Assembly: GCA_024742815.1 (NCBI GenBank)
Contig: JANSXX010000001.1
Coordinates: 434,001-498,000, forward strand
Direction: 5' to 3'
Length of the DNA: 64,000 bases
DNA from: HXMU1420-13 sp024742815
GTDB taxonomy: Bacteria; Bacteroidota; Rhodothermia; Balneolales; Balneolaceae
The position numbers were made by a program, and so were the translations under genes. Below are positions 8,040 to 15,525 of this stretch, one piece after another. Below the pieces are notes generated by a model. The model was not told where the DNA came from. It searched no databases and saw nothing but the letters and a program-made list of their open reading frames with translations. Position 1 is the first letter of the stretch; each line of letters starts with the position of its first letter.

Positions 8040-8702
8040 TTACTTTGTCTTCAGAAAAGGAAGGTGAGGAGAATTTGAAAATGGAAGAAAGTATTTATAG
8101 TAGATCAAGCTAGTTAGGTGAGCCATACAGGCTTTCATCGTTTTATCGTGAATACGTTTAATCTCATCATCTTTAATTCCATTATTAAGGAGAATCTCAG
8201 TTTCAGATTCATTGTTAACGGTTAGCTTGCTTGGATAGTTAAAGAGGATTATTTCCGATACTGATTGTCCAGAGCGTTTGCCCTCCGATTGGATACCATC
8301 TAGGTTGAATGAAATATTATTTGCATCCTTATACACAATGGAGAGTTTTTGCATGTGATCAATTACTTCTATCAAGATTTTACTAAACGCAGCTGTTTGA
8401 TTTAGGAAGAAATCATCAATTTCACTTTCATTAATCTCCCAAAATTGTCTACTCATCCCATCGAAATACGCATCAAGAGCTTTTATTGAGGTCTCAACAT
8501 TAATGAAAGTGTGTAGAAATTTTTTTATCAATGAAGCCTCATTAATAGTAGTTGGATCTACGATAGTGTGGGTGAGAATACTTTTCCAAAAGATATCTCG
8601 AATGGTTGCTTCTGATCTGTAACCTCTCAGAATTAAATATCTTGATTTTTTAATATATGAGAGTACTGTTCCAAGAGGAGTATCTTTTTTAATTCTGTCC
8701 AC
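8040..8702 (-). CDS. Hypothetical protein, second gene after integrase
   Basis: This is a 220-residue protein of unknown family. It is mostly helical-looking, with a charged N-terminus (MDRIKKDTPLG) and no transmembrane segment or recognised motif. Its start overlaps the end of the preceding unknown gene by 14 bp, and that gene overlaps the integrase by 4 bp. The three are therefore probably one operon, and the pair may be accessory cargo or recombination partners. Both Trp codons are TGG. Confidence 0.65.
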   Translation of the reverse strand: MDRIKKDTPLGTVLSYIKKSRYLILRGYRSEATIRDIFWKSILTHTIVDPTTINEASLIKKFLHTFINVETSIKALDAYFDGMSRQFWEINESEIDDFFLNQTAAFSKILIEVIDHMQKLSIVYKDANNISFNLDGIQSEGKRSGQSVSEIILFNYPSKLTVNNESETEILLNNGIKDDEIKRIHDKTMKACMAHLTSLIYYKYFLPFSNSPHLPFLKTK

Positions 8703-9546
8703 TAGAGCTCCTTCTTAGATATCTGTCAAGATTCTCTGAATTCAGACGGTCACCATTTTTTTTACGGTAAACAGTTTCAATGAAGTATTTAGTCTGAGCT
8801 AGGTCAAAGCCATAATCATTTTGATAAGTTGTATTAAAGCTTTGGATTGCGTCCATCTCATCATCTATCACTTTAAATGGATTAAAAGTTACAGCATAGG
8901 AGTTGTCAAAATTGATTAATTGCTGAGCGATTCTATCCAAAATTGTGCGGAAGAATATGGAGTCCATAATTTGTTCGAGCTCTTTTAATTCGGTGGGCGT
9001 TAGATTCCTGAATGGCCATAGGATTTCGTTATCAGTAAGCTCAACCTGTAATTCTGAGCTTAAAACTTGAAGCACTTGGTCTGGAGCTAAAAGGTAAGGT
9101 TGAGGGCGCTCTTTGATTGATATAGAAAGATAATTAATAGTATCAGAGCGAAAGGAGCCTCTGAGTTCTCCGATTAAACCAAATAAGGTTCGAATTAGAG
9201 ACTGATAGAGGTCGGCTGAGGTATGAACCACTAGCTGAAATTCTTTCGTATCCCGGTAACTATTAATCCAATCTCGATCCTTCCCATTAAGAACCTGGTA
9301 ACACTCATATTCAAATCGCAAGGCATCATAGAACACCACCACGTTATGTTTTATTACAGAATGAAGCCCAATATATAAATGGCTAGTGTTTTTTTTATTT
9401 GACAAAATAAAATGAAGAACAAGAGCCCAAAATTTTCGAGCTATATGATAACGGTTCCTTCCAAAATCTCTTTTATAGGGAGTAATGTTTTTGCTAAAAA
9501 CACACTTTATGATTTCATTTGTGCTATTTGAGAATATCTTATTCAA
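8689..9546 (-). CDS. Hypothetical protein, first gene after integrase
   Basis: This is a 285-residue protein with no family I recognise. It is rich in aromatic and aliphatic residues (IARKFWALVLHFILSN near the start) and ends in a basic tail (DRYLRRSSSGQN). The likely start is the TTG at 9546, which overlaps the TGA stop of the integrase gene by 4 bp (TTGA), a coupling arrangement; a later Met could also serve. Its strict coupling to the integrase suggests it is needed with it or is a stable cargo pair with the next gene. Function unknown. Confidence 0.65.
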   Translation of the reverse strand: MNKIFSNSTNEIIKCVFSKNITPYKRDFGRNRYHIARKFWALVLHFILSNKKNTSHLYIGLHSVIKHNVVVFYDALRFEYECYQVLNGKDRDWINSYRDTKEFQLVVHTSADLYQSLIRTLFGLIGELRGSFRSDTINYLSISIKERPQPYLLAPDQVLQVLSSELQVELTDNEILWPFRNLTPTELKELEQIMDSIFFRTILDRIAQQLINFDNSYAVTFNPFKVIDDEMDAIQSFNTTYQNDYGFDLAQTKYFIETVYRKKNGDRLNSENLDRYLRRSSSGQN

Positions 9547-10685
9547 ATCAATCCAAGTTTTTGCGCTTTTTCCTTTAAATCATTAGGTACAAGGTGTAAG
9601 TATCGTTCTGTAACTGAAATTGATGAATGTCCCATGAGTTTCTGGACTTCATAGAGATTATATCCCGCCTTCAAATAGTTAGTTGCAGCTGTATGTCTCA
9701 AACTATGAAAGTGGATACTTTTACCTAATCCCGCTTTCACTACAAATGTCTTGAAGTTTTTAGAAGGGGTATCGCTTGCCATTTGTTTAGACTTTTCTGT
9801 TGTAGATTCTGGTGATTCAAAAACAAACCGTTCATCTGCACCGGTTACTTTCTGTTCCCAAATCTTCAATAATGATTTAATCTCATTATCAAAAACAACA
9901 GTTCTGGATTTTCCGCCTTTACCTGCAACAACTGTAATAAGATTATTATTGATATCCAGATGTTTCCACTTAAGTTTAATAACCTCGGATTTACGAAGCC
10001 CAGTTTTATAAGCGAAACGAATCAAAGGTTCAAACCATAATTGCTTCCGAGTATCAGAAAGAATAAAACCATCTTTGGTTTTTTCTGAGATGTGTTTTCG
10101 GTGCTTTTTTATGATTGTATCAAGATCATCTGAAGTGATAATTTGTTCTTTAAGATTCTCCGGCACAGTTTTTTTTCTGATACCCTTGGTCACATCTGTT
10201 CCATAGCCATTTGCTTCAACCCATTTAAAAAAGGTCTTAAGATGGGTGAGATAATTATTTTGTGTGCTTACACTGATGTCGTCTCGGAAACAATAATCTT
10301 GGATATCCTTTTTTTGGATTAATTCAGTAAGCATCGTTTTTCCAACAATATTGTTGAATGCATTCAATAACTGTTGATAATTATCTAGGCTTTTTTGGCC
10401 CATATCTGTTCTGTCAGCAATAAATCCCTCTATACTTTTAGAGAGTAAATACTTTTTTGGTGAAGGTTCTTCATTTGGTTTTCCATCGCGCCAGGAAAGA
10501 AAATCAAAGTTATTGAACACATCGACTATACCGGATTCCTGATCGATTTCTAAACGGCGTTGTAACTTCTCTGCAATCTTTTTCCTGTTTGTCCTTAAGG
10601 AGAATTGACAGGACTCTTTTTTACCATCTTTTGTCTGAACAAATCGAATTGAATAATTACCATTTCTTTCTCTTAATGTTGCCAT
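9543..10685 (-). CDS. Tyrosine recombinase/integrase
   Basis: This is a site-specific tyrosine integrase of 380 residues. The N-terminal arm-binding part (MATLRERNGNYSIRFVQ) is followed by a core-binding SAM-like domain (about 90-180) and a catalytic domain. Catalytic residues can be seen: Arg in TGLRKSEV, Lys in VAGKGGKSRTVVF, His-x-x-Arg in HFHSLRHTAATNYL, and His and Tyr in LMGHSSISVTERYLH. The set looks complete, so the enzyme should be active. The start at 10685 is chosen because the arm domain begins there; an upstream frame opening at 10814 runs through the terminator and the tRNA fragment. It stands beside a tRNA-Arg 5' half, its presumed attachment site. It ends in TGA overlapping the next gene; reading through would add 12 residues. 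Confidence 0.95.
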   Translation of the reverse strand: MATLRERNGNYSIRFVQTKDGKKESCQFSLRTNRKKIAEKLQRRLEIDQESGIVDVFNNFDFLSWRDGKPNEEPSPKKYLLSKSIEGFIADRTDMGQKSLDNYQQLLNAFNNIVGKTMLTELIQKKDIQDYCFRDDISVSTQNNYLTHLKTFFKWVEANGYGTDVTKGIRKKTVPENLKEQIITSDDLDTIIKKHRKHISEKTKDGFILSDTRKQLWFEPLIRFAYKTGLRKSEVIKLKWKHLDINNNLITVVAGKGGKSRTVVFDNEIKSLLKIWEQKVTGADERFVFESPESTTEKSKQMASDTPSKNFKTFVVKAGLGKSIHFHSLRHTAATNYLKAGYNLYEVQKLMGHSSISVTERYLHLVPNDLKEKAQKLGLI

Positions 10686-10740
10686 CAGGTCTCCTATATT
10701 TCGTACCCTCAAATGTACCCACTTGTGGGAAGATAGGGAA

Positions 10741-10781
10741 ATAAAAAAACCCAAAAGCTCGTTATTAGTGCTTATGGGCTT
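10741..10781 (-). terminator. Terminator between the tRNA fragment and the integrase gene
   Basis: On the minus strand an imperfect stem (AAGCCCATAAGC pairing with GCTTTTGGGTT, with one G-U pair and one mismatch) is followed by a run of seven T. It would stop transcription arriving from the truncated tRNA-Arg promoter before the integrase gene. Confidence 0.65.
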
Positions 10782-10812
10782 ATTTGAAAAAAGTGTTTTG
10801 CGAGGATAGCAC

Positions 10813-10854
10813 AAATTCGTAGTCAGGTACTCTATCCAGTTGAGCTACGGGTGC
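10813..10854 (-). pseudogene. 5' half of tRNA-Arg(ACG): element attachment site
   Basis: The minus strand from 10854 reads as a clean tRNA 5' half. It has acceptor strand GCACCCG, TA, the D arm GCTC/GAG with loop, and a CCTGA anticodon stem with a CTACGAA loop containing anticodon ACG. The 3' strand of the anticodon stem (expected TCAGG) and everything after it are missing; the sequence turns into element DNA. The crossover therefore lies in or just after the anticodon loop. The 3' half should be at the other end of the element, outside the window. Confidence 0.8.
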
Positions 10855-11079
10855 ATATCATTTCAGTAAATGAGCTCTCAAAAACATGAGAGCCTCAAAT
10901 ATAAGGAGCTTTTAGCCGGTGAACAATAGTAGAATGGATTTTTTTAGAGAATATTGGAGTTACAGAGTTACAGAGTTACAGAGTTACAGAGTTACTAAGG
11001 CAGGTACTTCTTTGAATAGAGTATAAATGTTGACAGCTCCAAAAATCCTGCAAATCCTTAAATCAGTATAATCAAGGTC
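10855..11079. other. Intergenic region right of the element, with 8-bp tandem repeat
   Basis: This is chromosomal DNA upstream of the broken tRNA. It contains a 7-bp inverted repeat GCTCTCA/TGAGAGC (10874-10893) and a short tandem array. No gene is seen. Confidence 0.5.
10957..10996. repeat. Tandem 8-bp repeat (GAGTTACA, five copies)
   Basis: Four exact copies of GAGTTACA are followed by a fifth ending in CT. The unit length equals that of the longer array at 33857. Confidence 0.95.
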
Positions 11080-11119
11080 AAAAAAAGCTCCCTCACGCGG
11101 TGCATGAACAGGAGCTCTT
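11080..11119 (-). terminator. Terminator downstream of ahcY
   Basis: On the minus strand AGCTCC pairs with GGAGCT around an inner TCATGC/GCGTGA stem, and the hairpin is followed by seven T. It lies about 25 bp past the ahcY stop. Confidence 0.85.
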
Positions 11120-11142
11120 TAAAGTTTCGTAAGAACTAGATT

Positions 11143-12450
11143 TTAGTATCTATACTCATCCGACTTATACGGACCGGTAATTGGTACACCAATGTAATCG
11201 GCTTGTTCTTGAGACAGAGTTTCTAAGTCTGCACCGATTTTTGATAAATGTAATCGGGCTACTTTTTCATCTAAGGATTTTGGTAGTACGTGAACTCCAG
11301 GAGTGAATTCTTCAGGACGGTTCCAAAGTGCGATCTGAGCAAGTGTTTGATTTGCAAAACTGTTACTCATCACAAAAGATGGATGTCCGGTCGCATTCCC
11401 TAAATTCATCAATCGTCCTTGAGAAAGAAGGATTACCTGATTTCCATTTTTCAAGGTGAAAATATCTACCTGTGGCTTGATGTTTTCTTCTTTAGAATTA
11501 GCTTTTAACCAAGCAACGTCAATCTCATTATCGAAATGACCAATGTTTCCAACAATCACTTTGTCTTTCATAGCTTCGAAGTGTTCACCACGAACAATGT
11601 CTTTGTTTCCGGTTGCAGTAACAACGATGTCAGCACGAGGAGCTGCATCATCCATGCGTTTTACTTCAAAGCCATCCATTGCTGCCTGAAGTGCACAAAT
11701 CGGATCAATTTCGGTAACGATTACTCGAGCTCCGGCACCGCGTAGTGAAGCAGCTGTTCCTTTCCCTACATCTCCGTATCCTGCAACAACGGCAACTTTT
11801 CCGGCCATCATCACGTCGGTTGCGCGACGAATAGCATCAACAGCTGATTCTTTACATCCGTACTTGTTGTCGAATTTAGATTTGGTTACGGAGTCGTTTA
11901 CGTTAATTGCTGGAAGTGGCAGTGTTCCTTTACGCTCGCGCTCGATTAATCGAAGTACACCGGTAGTAGTTTCTTCCGAGATTCCACGAATTCCAGATAC
12001 CAATTCCGGATAGTTATCTAATACCATGTTGGTAAGGTCGCCACCATCATCTAAAATCATGTTCAATGGCTGACCATCTGGGAAGAAAATAGTTTGCTCG
12101 ATACACCAGTCAAACTCTTCTTCGGTCATATCTTTCCATGCATATACAGGGATTCCCGCATCTGCGATCGCTGCAGCTGCATGATCCTGAGTTGAATAAA
12201 TATTGCATGACGACCAGGTAACTTCTGCGCCTAAATCAACCAAAGTTTCAATGAGAACCGCAGTTTGGATAGTCATGTGTAAGCAGCCTGCAATCCGAGC
12301 ACCTTTTAATGGTTGTTCGTTTTTGTATTCTTCACGAATAGCCATTAATCCCGGCATTTCTGCCTCTGCCAGTTCTATTTCTTGCCGACCATATTTAGCC
12401 AGAGTAATATCTTTAACTTTATAAGCGAGTTTTTCCTCTACGTGTGCCAT
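11143..12450 (-). CDS. ahcY: S-adenosylhomocysteine hydrolase
   Basis: This is adenosylhomocysteinase, which splits SAH into adenosine and homocysteine and so keeps methylation going. At 435 residues it is of typical length for bacterial forms. Diagnostic parts are the substrate-site segment NVNDSVTKSKFDNKYGC (about 183-199), the NAD-binding AGYGDVGKGTAASLRG (about 219-234), NIGHFDNEI, and the C-terminal YKSDEYRY whose Lys and Tyr reach into the neighbouring subunit's NAD site. It follows a thioredoxin-like lipoprotein gene by only 14 bp, so the two are probably co-transcribed. There is no room for, and no sign of, an SAH riboswitch directly upstream. Confidence 0.98.
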   Translation of the reverse strand: MAHVEEKLAYKVKDITLAKYGRQEIELAEAEMPGLMAIREEYKNEQPLKGARIAGCLHMTIQTAVLIETLVDLGAEVTWSSCNIYSTQDHAAAAIADAGIPVYAWKDMTEEEFDWCIEQTIFFPDGQPLNMILDDGGDLTNMVLDNYPELVSGIRGISEETTTGVLRLIERERKGTLPLPAINVNDSVTKSKFDNKYGCKESAVDAIRRATDVMMAGKVAVVAGYGDVGKGTAASLRGAGARVIVTEIDPICALQAAMDGFEVKRMDDAAPRADIVVTATGNKDIVRGEHFEAMKDKVIVGNIGHFDNEIDVAWLKANSKEENIKPQVDIFTLKNGNQVILLSQGRLMNLGNATGHPSFVMSNSFANQTLAQIALWNRPEEFTPGVHVLPKSLDEKVARLHLSKIGADLETLSQEQADYIGVPITGPYKSDEYRY

Positions 12451-12464
12451 GTGTTCTTTTTTTA

Positions 12465-13004
12465 TTAAGATCTTTTGTTTTCTTCTATAATAACTTTTGC
12501 TTTCTCGTAATCGCCTTGTGTTCCGGCAGAGCCTAATTCAGCCTTTATCAAAAAACCATCAGGATCGACGAATACTTTGAACGGTATTCCAAGTGTGATA
12601 ATTTCATCGCCAATATCGTTCACATCCATTGAATACACGAAATCGTAATCGTTATCGGCCATAAACTGTTCTACATCAGTTTTTGTGTCTCCATCAATCA
12701 AATTTACAGTGAGTACCTCAAAATCATCGGGGTATTCATTTTTTAATGCGTCCATTGCAGGGAAAACTTGTAAACAAGGCCCACACCAGGTTTCCCAGAA
12801 ATCAATTAATAAAACCTTGCCTTCAAAATCGGCGAGAGTTACATCGTTGCCGTCCAAATCCTGAAAAGTTGCGCGCTGAATTACCGCCTCAATCTTGGCA
12901 TTTGCTTCGCTGAGTTGTCGAGGGTTCTGTGATTTTTGATCTGCACAGGAAATTGTTGTAAACAAGCCAATCAGGCTCAAAAAAAATAGTCGTGTAGTTT
13001 TCAT
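12465..13004 (-). CDS. TlpA-type thioredoxin lipoprotein
   Basis: This is an envelope thiol-disulfide protein of 179 residues. The N-terminus is a lipoprotein signal (hydrophobic run, then Cys in FTTISC at about residue 20), and the rest is an AhpC/TlpA-like thioredoxin fold. The redox centre WCGPC sits in IDFWETWCGPCLQVFPA at about residue 72-76, and the cis-Pro loop is probably GIPFKVFVD. Proteins of this type reduce or maturate periplasmic thiols, for example in cytochrome c assembly; the substrate here is unknown. It heads a likely operon with ahcY. A frame-consistent ATG at 13004 gives an ideal signal peptide. Confidence 0.9.
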   Translation of the reverse strand: MKTTRLFFLSLIGLFTTISCADQKSQNPRQLSEANAKIEAVIQRATFQDLDGNDVTLADFEGKVLLIDFWETWCGPCLQVFPAMDALKNEYPDDFEVLTVNLIDGDTKTDVEQFMADNDYDFVYSMDVNDIGDEIITLGIPFKVFVDPDGFLIKAELGSAGTQGDYEKAKVIIEENKRS

Positions 13005-13149
13005 GCATTCTTTTAATTAGTTCATGAAGATACAATCTTCAGTGCATAATCTATAATCACCAACATCTATCGGTGAACTAACATTTATTGATGATTCAAG
13101 GTTCTGAGTAAACCCAAAAAGAAGTGCTGTCGTTTTATGTTAGTTGCCT

Positions 13150-13157
13150 TATCTTTG
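13150..13157 (+). promoter_or_regulatory. TAnnTTTG promoter box upstream of lhgO
   Basis: TATCTTTG matches the -7 box TAnnTTTG used by the main sigma factor of Bacteroidota and relatives. It lies 17 bp before the lhgO start. I could not place a clear -33 box. Confidence 0.45.
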
Positions 13158-13174
13158 GCGGGTAAAATTCATCT

Positions 13175-14386
13175 ATGAGACAGACTACCTACGATTTTAT
13201 TATTGTCGGAGCCGGAATAGTCGGCTTATCGACGGCATACAAACTTAGTCTCGCTTTTCCTGAAGCGAAGATTCTAGTACTGGAAAAAGAAGAGAAAGTA
13301 GCGGCACATCAAACCGGGAAAAACTCCGGGGTGATTCATTCGGGAATCTACTATAAGCCGGGGAGTTACAAAGCTAAAAATTGTAGAGATGGGCGACTTC
13401 AGCTGGTAGATTTCTGCCGCGAACATGATGTAGCGATGGAAGTTTGCGGTAAAGTGATTGTTGCCACGAAAGAAGAAGAACTCGGTCGGCTTGATAATAT
13501 TTTTGAGCGTGGCATTGCCAATCAGATCGAAGGAATCAAGAAAATAAACCGCGAAGAATTACTCGAAATTGAACCACACGTGAATGGAATTGCAGCCATC
13601 CATGTGCCTTGTACCGGTATTGTAGATTTTGCCGGTATGTGTGAGGTGTTGAGCTCACTGATCGAAGAAAAAAATGGAGAAGTTCATTTCGGGCAGAAAG
13701 TAATGCGTATCAACCAAAACGGTGAAGCATTACATGTTGATACGGATAAGAAAACTTATAAAGGACGATTTCTAATCAATTGTGCCGGGTTATACAGCGA
13801 TCATATCGCAAAATCAGCTGACATAGATTCACCCGTAAAAATAGTACCATTCAAAGGTGAATATTACGAGTTGAAACCAGAAGCCGAATACCTGGTTAAG
13901 CATTTAATTTATCCGTTACCCAATCCTGAGTTTCCATTTCTGGGTGTGCATTTTACACGTATGGCTTTGGGTGGGATTGAATGCGGCCCCAACGCAGTGT
14001 TTGTATTCAAACGGGAAGGCTACAACAAATTCGCTTTTGATTTTAAAGAGTCGTTAGAATCACTCACCTTTCCGGGGTTTTGGAAAATGGGCTTCCGCCA
14101 TTGGCGCATGGGCTTAGATGAATATAAGCGCTCTTTTTCGAAGGCTGCTTTTGTGAAAGGGTTGCAGGAATTGATTCCTGAGGTTACTGAAGACAAACTC
14201 AAGCATTCGCCGGCAGGTGTTCGTGCAATGGCGCTTCAGCCTAATGGCGAAATTCTGGATGATTTCCACTTTGAGGTGATCGAACGCCAGATTCATGTGT
14301 TAAATGCACCAAGTCCGGCAGCTACGGCCGGACTTTCAATAGGTGACGAAATTGTGCGACGTGCAAAAGAGCACTTTAATTTGTGA
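13175..14386 (+). CDS. lhgO: L-2-hydroxyglutarate oxidase/dehydrogenase
   Basis: This FAD enzyme of the DAO family (403 residues) oxidises L-2-hydroxyglutarate to 2-oxoglutarate and passes electrons to the quinone pool at the membrane. It has the N-terminal Rossmann motif FIIVGAGIVGLSTAYKL with the acidic end LVLEKEE, the family segment HQTGKNSGVIHSGIYYKPGS, and the C-terminal HSPAGVRAMALQP and NAPSPAATAGLSIGDEI. These match LhgO/YgaF over the whole length. It ends in TGA, showing that the host uses this codon as a stop. A D-2-hydroxyacid dehydrogenase of the YdiJ type follows nearby, so both enantiomers may be handled here. Confidence 0.93.
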   Translation: MRQTTYDFIIVGAGIVGLSTAYKLSLAFPEAKILVLEKEEKVAAHQTGKNSGVIHSGIYYKPGSYKAKNCRDGRLQLVDFCREHDVAMEVCGKVIVATKEEELGRLDNIFERGIANQIEGIKKINREELLEIEPHVNGIAAIHVPCTGIVDFAGMCEVLSSLIEEKNGEVHFGQKVMRINQNGEALHVDTDKKTYKGRFLINCAGLYSDHIAKSADIDSPVKIVPFKGEYYELKPEAEYLVKHLIYPLPNPEFPFLGVHFTRMALGGIECGPNAVFVFKREGYNKFAFDFKESLESLTFPGFWKMGFRHWRMGLDEYKRSFSKAAFVKGLQELIPEVTEDKLKHSPAGVRAMALQPNGEILDDFHFEVIERQIHVLNAPSPAATAGLSIGDEIVRRAKEHFNL

Positions 14387-14391
14387 GAAGC

Positions 14392-15315
14392 TTAAAGAGC
14401 TAAAGCATCCCATAATTTAATGCTCTCACCTTTATTCTTTACCACAATCATTGGCAAGTATTGATCGCGATCGATTAATGCTTCGGTTACGCGCCCTAAG
14501 AATAACGACGACAATGTGCTTCCACCTCGCGAACCAAGTACAATAGCATCAATCTTTTGATTGAAGGAGAATCGATTGATCATATACGGCACTCCGTTTG
14601 AATTTAGCATTCGGTAATGCATCGTAAAGCGATTTTCATCCACTTCCGCTTCTTCTACAAATCGGCCAATTTCACCACGGGCATGATTTACCATCTCATC
14701 GATAAATTCATCTTTGGATAAGCCGGTTTTAAAATACCCATGCGGTAATTTGTAAATATGCAATCCATGGATGTGCATGTCGTCATGTTTATTGCATAAC
14801 GCTTTTGCTGTTTGTAGTGCTAATAAACTACTGTTTGAAAAGTCCATCGGTACCAAAATATTCTTAATGTTGGTAGGAACAGACGGAGGCACCAAAGCCA
14901 CAGAACAAGAGGAACGGCGAATCATTTTTTGGAGAAAATTTACCTCATCATCATCCACATCAGTACGGTTTACCACAAACAAGTCGATGTCCTTATCATG
15001 AATAAACTCTGCAATCTGTCGTGTTTTCACACCACCCAAAGTAGTAGTGGTAATCTCCGGAATCGCTTTGATGTGCTCGTAATTCTCAAGTTTTCCTTCA
15101 ATGGCTTGATTAATCGATTCGTCAATGCTTGGAACCAGACCGGGGTATTTGTCTAAGATTGCTTTTGGGATGTCTAAATCCTCAGTTACATGAATAAATG
15201 CTACTGATTCTAAATCCGATTCTAGTACACCCGCAATACGATTCACAAAATCGAAGATGATATCGTCGTATTCGTTTAGTTCAATGTTTACGAGCAGTCG
15301 TTTTACTAATGCCAT
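14392..15315 (-). CDS. Tandem universal stress protein
   Basis: This 307-residue cytoplasmic protein has two UspA folds. The first (about 1-145) starts KRLLVNIELNEYDDIIFDFV. The second (about 148-290) starts IKNILVPMDFSNSSLLALQTAKAL and carries the nucleotide-binding pattern in LGSRGGSTLSSLFLGRVTEAL (G-x2-G-x9-G). The last G-[ST] of the usual ATP motif is G-R here. These proteins respond to starvation or redox stress; their direct partners are unknown. It is convergent with lhgO (5 bp between stops) and divergent from the large FAD/Fe-S dehydrogenase. Confidence 0.9.
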   Translation of the reverse strand: MALVKRLLVNIELNEYDDIIFDFVNRIAGVLESDLESVAFIHVTEDLDIPKAILDKYPGLVPSIDESINQAIEGKLENYEHIKAIPEITTTTLGGVKTRQIAEFIHDKDIDLFVVNRTDVDDDEVNFLQKMIRRSSCSVALVPPSVPTNIKNILVPMDFSNSSLLALQTAKALCNKHDDMHIHGLHIYKLPHGYFKTGLSKDEFIDEMVNHARGEIGRFVEEAEVDENRFTMHYRMLNSNGVPYMINRFSFNQKIDAIVLGSRGGSTLSSLFLGRVTEALIDRDQYLPMIVVKNKGESIKLWDALAL

Positions 15316-15513
15316 AATATTTTTTTTGTTGATGAAGACAGATGCGGGACATTTCTCTCAGATTATACTACGTCCCAACTAGTTTAGCCTTTAAATATAA
15401 GCACTTCTAAATTGCTAAACCTGATTGCGCGATTAGGCTTTTTTAAGACATAAAGGGCATAATTGGGCGATTAAAAACCTAAAAAAATTGATGCGCGAAA
15501 GGCTGTAATTATT

Positions 15514-15521
15514 CATCTTTG
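15514..15521 (+). promoter_or_regulatory. TAnnTTTG-like box close to the FAD/Fe-S dehydrogenase start
   Basis: CATCTTTG departs from TAnnTTTG only at the first base. It ends 4 nt before the ATG at 15526. If used, transcription would begin at or next to the start codon, giving a leaderless message. Confidence 0.35.
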
Positions 15522-15525
15522 CGGG

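Larger units (their letters stand above)
1..10812. mobile_element. Integrative element, right end (left end outside window)
   Basis: The block runs from a tyrosine integrase gene next to a broken tRNA-Arg gene to the left edge of the window. It contains cargo typical of integrative or plasmid-like elements: an excisionase-like HTH gene, two primase-helicase genes, a RadC/JAB-domain gene and a DUF932 gene. All genes except radC lie on the minus strand and several overlap by a few bases. To the right of the tRNA fragment the content switches at once to housekeeping genes (ahcY and others). No conjugation (Tra/Mob) gene is visible in this part, so whether it is an ICE, an IME or a phage-like satellite cannot be decided here. 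The right boundary is inferred from the tRNA break. The left boundary is unknown. Confidence 0.85.

Noticed and set aside
9630..9655. CTTCAAA, which could be the anticodon loop of a UCA suppressor tRNA
   Set aside because: It lies inside the integrase reading frame, and the flanking bases do not form a cloverleaf. No suppressor tRNA was found by eye in any gap of the element.
10686..10814. Longer integrase N-terminus starting at 10814
   Set aside because: It would be translated from the tRNA fragment and the terminator hairpin. The arm-binding domain begins at 10685.
12451..12464. SAH riboswitch upstream of ahcY
   Set aside because: Only 14 bp separate ahcY from the preceding gene, and nothing resembling the motif is seen before that gene either.
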